Assembly: GCA_019054805.1 (NCBI GenBank)
Contig: JAHQIY010000011.1
Coordinates: 1,369,001 to 1,433,000, forward strand
Direction of reading: 5' to 3'
DNA from: Brachionus manjavacas
Taxonomy: Eukaryota > Rotifera > Eurotatoria > Ploima > Brachionidae
DNA: 64,000 nt
The position numbers were made by a program, and so were the translations under genes. Position 1 is the stretch's first letter. Each line of letters opens with the position of its first letter. Below the pieces are notes generated by a model. That model worked only from the letters and a program-made list of their open reading frames with translations, was not told the origin of the DNA and ran no database searches. Shown piece after piece: positions 60,688-64,000 of the stretch.

Positions 60688-61490
60688 TTCTTTATTTTTT
60701 ACTCAAAATTCGTAATCTACGCCCTCGAAAACCCCATTAAAAATTTTTTTTTTTGGGGGGGTTCCAAAAATAGCAAACCTTTTAAAAAGTTCTTGTTCTT
60801 AAGACTCAAAATCTCAAAGATAAAACTTAAATATACCAAAAAAGTAAATATATACTGAAAGAGCGTAAAATTCTCTACATGCTAATGTAATTTAGAAGAA
60901 AAAAAAAAGGTGTGGCGTTTTTTTTTGGCTAAAAAAAGGAAAAAAATGTGTTTTTTCTGGTTTTAATCGTATCTCTTCCGAGGGATCAATTATGGGCCCA
61001 CTTTTTTTTTTCTTTATAAATCTAGACAAAATTCTGAACAATTCTATGATTTAACTTTTTTATTTTATTGCTTTATTTTTCTTAAAAAATGTATTTAAAT
61101 CATGTGATAATTAATAAATTTGTATATTAATATTCTATTGATATTTTTTTTCTAAATTTTACTAAAAACTTATCTAAGTATAATTAATTTAAGTGAAAAA
61201 TGCCTAAAAAATTAAAATATAATCAATCTCGTGATAATAACCTTGGAGTTTTCGGCCAAAAAAAATTTATTGAAGAGGAAGAAGATGAAGATGATCATAT
61301 GAAAATAGACGTTGAACCCGATATAAATAATAATTACTATGATTTTTTTACTTCATCCGAATCTGAAGAATCCTATAGAAGGTCTTTGGTGTTATTTAAA
61401 ACAGCATATTAGAGCAAGAAAAGATCAGACATTTCCTAGAATGATGAAATTCAGATAGCACTAAAGTTTTGAATTTCGTGAACTTTAATT
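60688..61490. mobile_element. rearranged relative of the 56-kb element
   Basis: 60688-61055 is a near-perfect inverted copy of about 56345-56700, including 'gatcaattatgggcccactt' and a poly-G/poly-C spot. After a unique middle part, 61447-61486 ('aattcagatagcactaaagt' and on) is a direct copy of 56700-56739. So the copy has a flipped left portion around an ORF-bearing centre. Confidence 0.8.
61200..61412 (+). CDS. short acidic ORF inside the 60.7-kb element
   Basis: A 70-aa frame starts MPKKLKYNQSRDNNLGVFGQ, is strongly acidic in the middle (EEEEDEDD, EPDINNN) and ends at a TAA. Sequence after the stop continues to look coding in the same sense (ARKDQTFPRMMKF-like). This resembles the N-terminus of a transposon-encoded protein cut short. 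No family recognised. Confidence 0.35.
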   Translation: MPKKLKYNQSRDNNLGVFGQKKFIEEEEDEDDHMKIDVEPDINNNYYDFFTSSESEESYRRSLVLFKTAY

Positions 61491-62119
61491 AAATTTAATT
61501 AAATTAAAAAAATTAAATTATTTCTATTTTATCAATATTTTATTCTAAGGATTTTTATTTATCATTTAAAAAATAAATTTTTTTTAAAATTTAACTGAGC
61601 CTAATGAAATAACTTCTCGGCCTCAGAATTAAATTACACATGGCCTTTTAAAATTCAATCTTAATTTTTAAGTTTGAGAAATGCTGTTCTCATACATAAG
61701 CTTAAGATGAGAGATATTCTTTCTAGATATTTTTTGACTAAACGATCACTTCCAGCAACCCGTTAAGAACCATCAAATTATTAAAAATTTAAAAATAAAT
61801 ATTTTTACGACACAATTTTTTAGGTTATTAAACTGATAAAGAATTACAAAGCCTTTTACTGTTTGACCTCAATTATACTTTTAATATTTAAAAATTAAGC
61901 CTTTAATAAAGCACAACCTGGATTATTAATGACATAAATAAAATAAATTTCGGAGAGAGCTTTCGGGAATTGCTTGTTTTATTGAAATGACCTAAACTCA
62001 ACTCGGACTAAGTGAAGTTTATCATAATTTAGCAATTTTAATCTCAATTTAAAAAGGTATTTATCAAGAAGCTAATAAAAATTTAAATTTATATTTTTCA
62101 TTGGGGTCCAGAATATCTA
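61491..62119. other. AT-rich intergenic sequence
   Basis: No gene or repeat recognised. Confidence 0.5.
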
Positions 62120-62660
62120 ATTACAGTGGTGATTTGATAACAGTATTTTACGAAAAATTACGTAAAATATCGTTAATTAACAAAATTTTACCACATTTTA
62201 CGTTAATTAATGTAAAATCCGAAAAGTGAGAAAGAGGTATTTTACGAAAAATTGCGTAAATTTTCAGGATTTTAAGATAATTTTGGTTAAATTTGGTAAA
62301 ATTCAAAACGGCCAATTTAAAATTCAAAATTTTTGAAAAGATGTCTTTTTTTTTCGAAAAATCGAAAATTAAAAATAGATTTTTTTTTATAAATTGGTTA
62401 AAAAAATAGTTATTTTTAAATTGTTATAAAAAAATCTATTTTAAATTTTCGATTTTTCGAAAAAAAAAGACATCTTTTCAAAAATTTTGAATTTTAAATT
62501 GGCCGTTTTGAATTTTACCAAATTTAACCAAAATTATCTTAAAATCCTGAAAATTTACGCAATTTTTCGTAAAATACCTCTTTCTCTTTTTTCGGATTTT
62601 ACGTTAATTAACGATATTTTACGTAATTTTTCGTAAAATACTGTTATCAAATCACCAATG
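62120..62660. mobile_element. near-perfect foldback element, about 540 bp
   Basis: Two arms of about 245 bp (62120-62365 and 62415-62660) are almost exact inverted copies, with outer ends 'tggtgatttgataacagtat' and complement. The arms repeat 'tttacgaaaaattacgtaaa' words. The loop is about 50 bp. No ORF. The transcript would form a long hairpin. Confidence 0.9.
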
Positions 62661-64000
62661 TAATTGTTTTTTTTTGAAGAAATTTTCAGAAGTTTTAGAA
62701 ATTCAAATAAATCTAACTAATCACTTGTTCATTATCAATTCAAAGCTTAATTAGTTTCATGAGGAAAAGTATTTACAATTTTGAATATTTATTAAATTAT
62801 CACTACAAAAACTTTTTTTTTACCTGAATCTTCATTTTTGTTTTTAAATCTTTTATTAATCTTTTAAAAATATTTTATTCCTAAAAATCCTTTTCTTTTT
62901 TCAAATTAAAAATTTTCTGATTTCAAAATAAGCAGAAATGAGCAGAAACCTCAATTTACCAAAATCTCACTGAAATTTTGAAATTTTTATTTACTCAAAT
63001 ATTCAAATAAAAGTATTTATTTATATCAAAATTTATTGAATTTTAGAGAATGATTCATTTAATTGAAAGTATGAGATATTTTATATTTAAATCTATTTTT
63101 AGAATAAAAATATTGTTTCTACATTTATAAAAAATTTTTAATTAATTTTTTCTATTTTAATTTAATAAAATTAAACGAAAAGATCTTGAGAATAAAGATT
63201 TAAATGCTATATTTTTAACCAAACATTTGTTTCAAAAACAAAAAAATGATTTTATTAATATATGCTATGCTAGATTCAAAACAAAAATTTATGAACTTTT
63301 TTGCTAGATTATTAAAAAAATCAATATCAGCAATTTAATTTAATTTTAGTACTAGTAGTGATTTAGATACATTTTTAAAATCATTTAACCAAAATCATCG
63401 AATATTTTCAAAAAATATTCTTAGAATGCTTCTCAAATCCTGGTTATTCCTAAAATGCGGAAGTGGAACTGAATATTGCCATGAATTTTGATAAACTAAA
63501 ATGCGGATGCGGAAAGATAAATTTTAGAAATTTATTTATTAAAATTGACTTTTAAAATTTTTTTAATTGAGTTTGAATTAAAAAATGTATAGCTTTCCTA
63601 GTAAGTATTGGTCAAAGATATTAGACCAGAAAAAGAAATCCTATGACTTTTACTAAATTAATAGCAAAAGCTAACCTCAGCAGAAAAGATTTTAAATACT
63701 AATCAATTGATTGATGAAACTGAGTTTTAGGCGATTTCGATGATTAAAGAGATTATTTAAAAAATTATCTGAGCAAAATGACAAATAATTGCTTATTTTG
63801 TAATCTTTAAAATGTATTAAAAGCTCGAACTGTGAATTAAAATTGTTATTCAACTTGGTTTTTGGTTTTTTTAGGACTAGTGCATAAAAATAATTTTTTT
63901 AATTAAAATTTTACTATCAATTAGATTTACTTATTTATATTAATAATTAATAAATTAATTTCTTTAATAAATAAAATAAAGTTAATTTTTTCCGCGTTTA
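62661..64000. other. AT-rich sequence to the window end
   Basis: No ORF over background and no repeat recognised. Confidence 0.5.

Overview
The window is AT-rich nuclear DNA of a small animal. Every gene found is a metazoan one: an EGR-type zinc finger factor, a CEP350 orthologue, a BOD1/BOD1L-type Shg1-domain protein, a hedgehog-type Hog domain behind EGF repeats, a mitochondrial L35 ribosomal protein and the end of a CCDC112-like gene. Most introns are tiny (47-57 bp, GT...AG, T-rich acceptor), while a few are kilobases long and full of mobile-element debris. This, with the gene set, fits a small spiralian such as a monogonont rotifer. The taxon is an inference; nothing in the sequence proves it.

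Layout. 1-654: last two exons of a CCDC112-like gene (+). 655-5010: LINE debris. 5011-6185: main exon of an EGR gene (-). 6186-11264: foldback elements and a decayed LINE. 11265-11579: terminal exon of an unrecognised gene (-). 12285-12757: MRPL35 (+, two exons). 12758-19200: a 1,026-bp Merlin-like element with an 8-bp target duplication, a dead Tc1/mariner transposase and a second Merlin-like fragment. 19201-26423: five-exon gene (-) for signal peptide + seven EGF domains + Hog; its last intron holds four near-identical 435-bp tandem units. 26911-27998: six-exon BOD1L-like gene (-), reconstructed in full (272 aa). 28131-34990: a long broken palindrome whose loop holds an intronless HEXXH protein gene; its arms were split by a foldback element, a pogo-like element and a 5'-truncated LINE. 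35795-36622: foldback MITE with an 8-bp target duplication. 37228-55223: CEP350 (+, seven exons, 2,068 aa), with a MULE relic in intron 2, foldback elements in intron 3 and, antisense in intron 5, a small secreted protein ending in Arg-Phe-Gly. 55224-64000: no convincing gene, several inverted-repeat elements.

The host genes do not form one pathway. CEP350 and the CCDC112-like gene belong to centrosome/cilium biology, BOD1L to chromosome segregation or chromatin, EGR to transcription, MRPL35 to mitochondrial translation. Splice models were built by hand from reading-frame and phase agreement; all identifications rest on remembered family motifs, with no database search.
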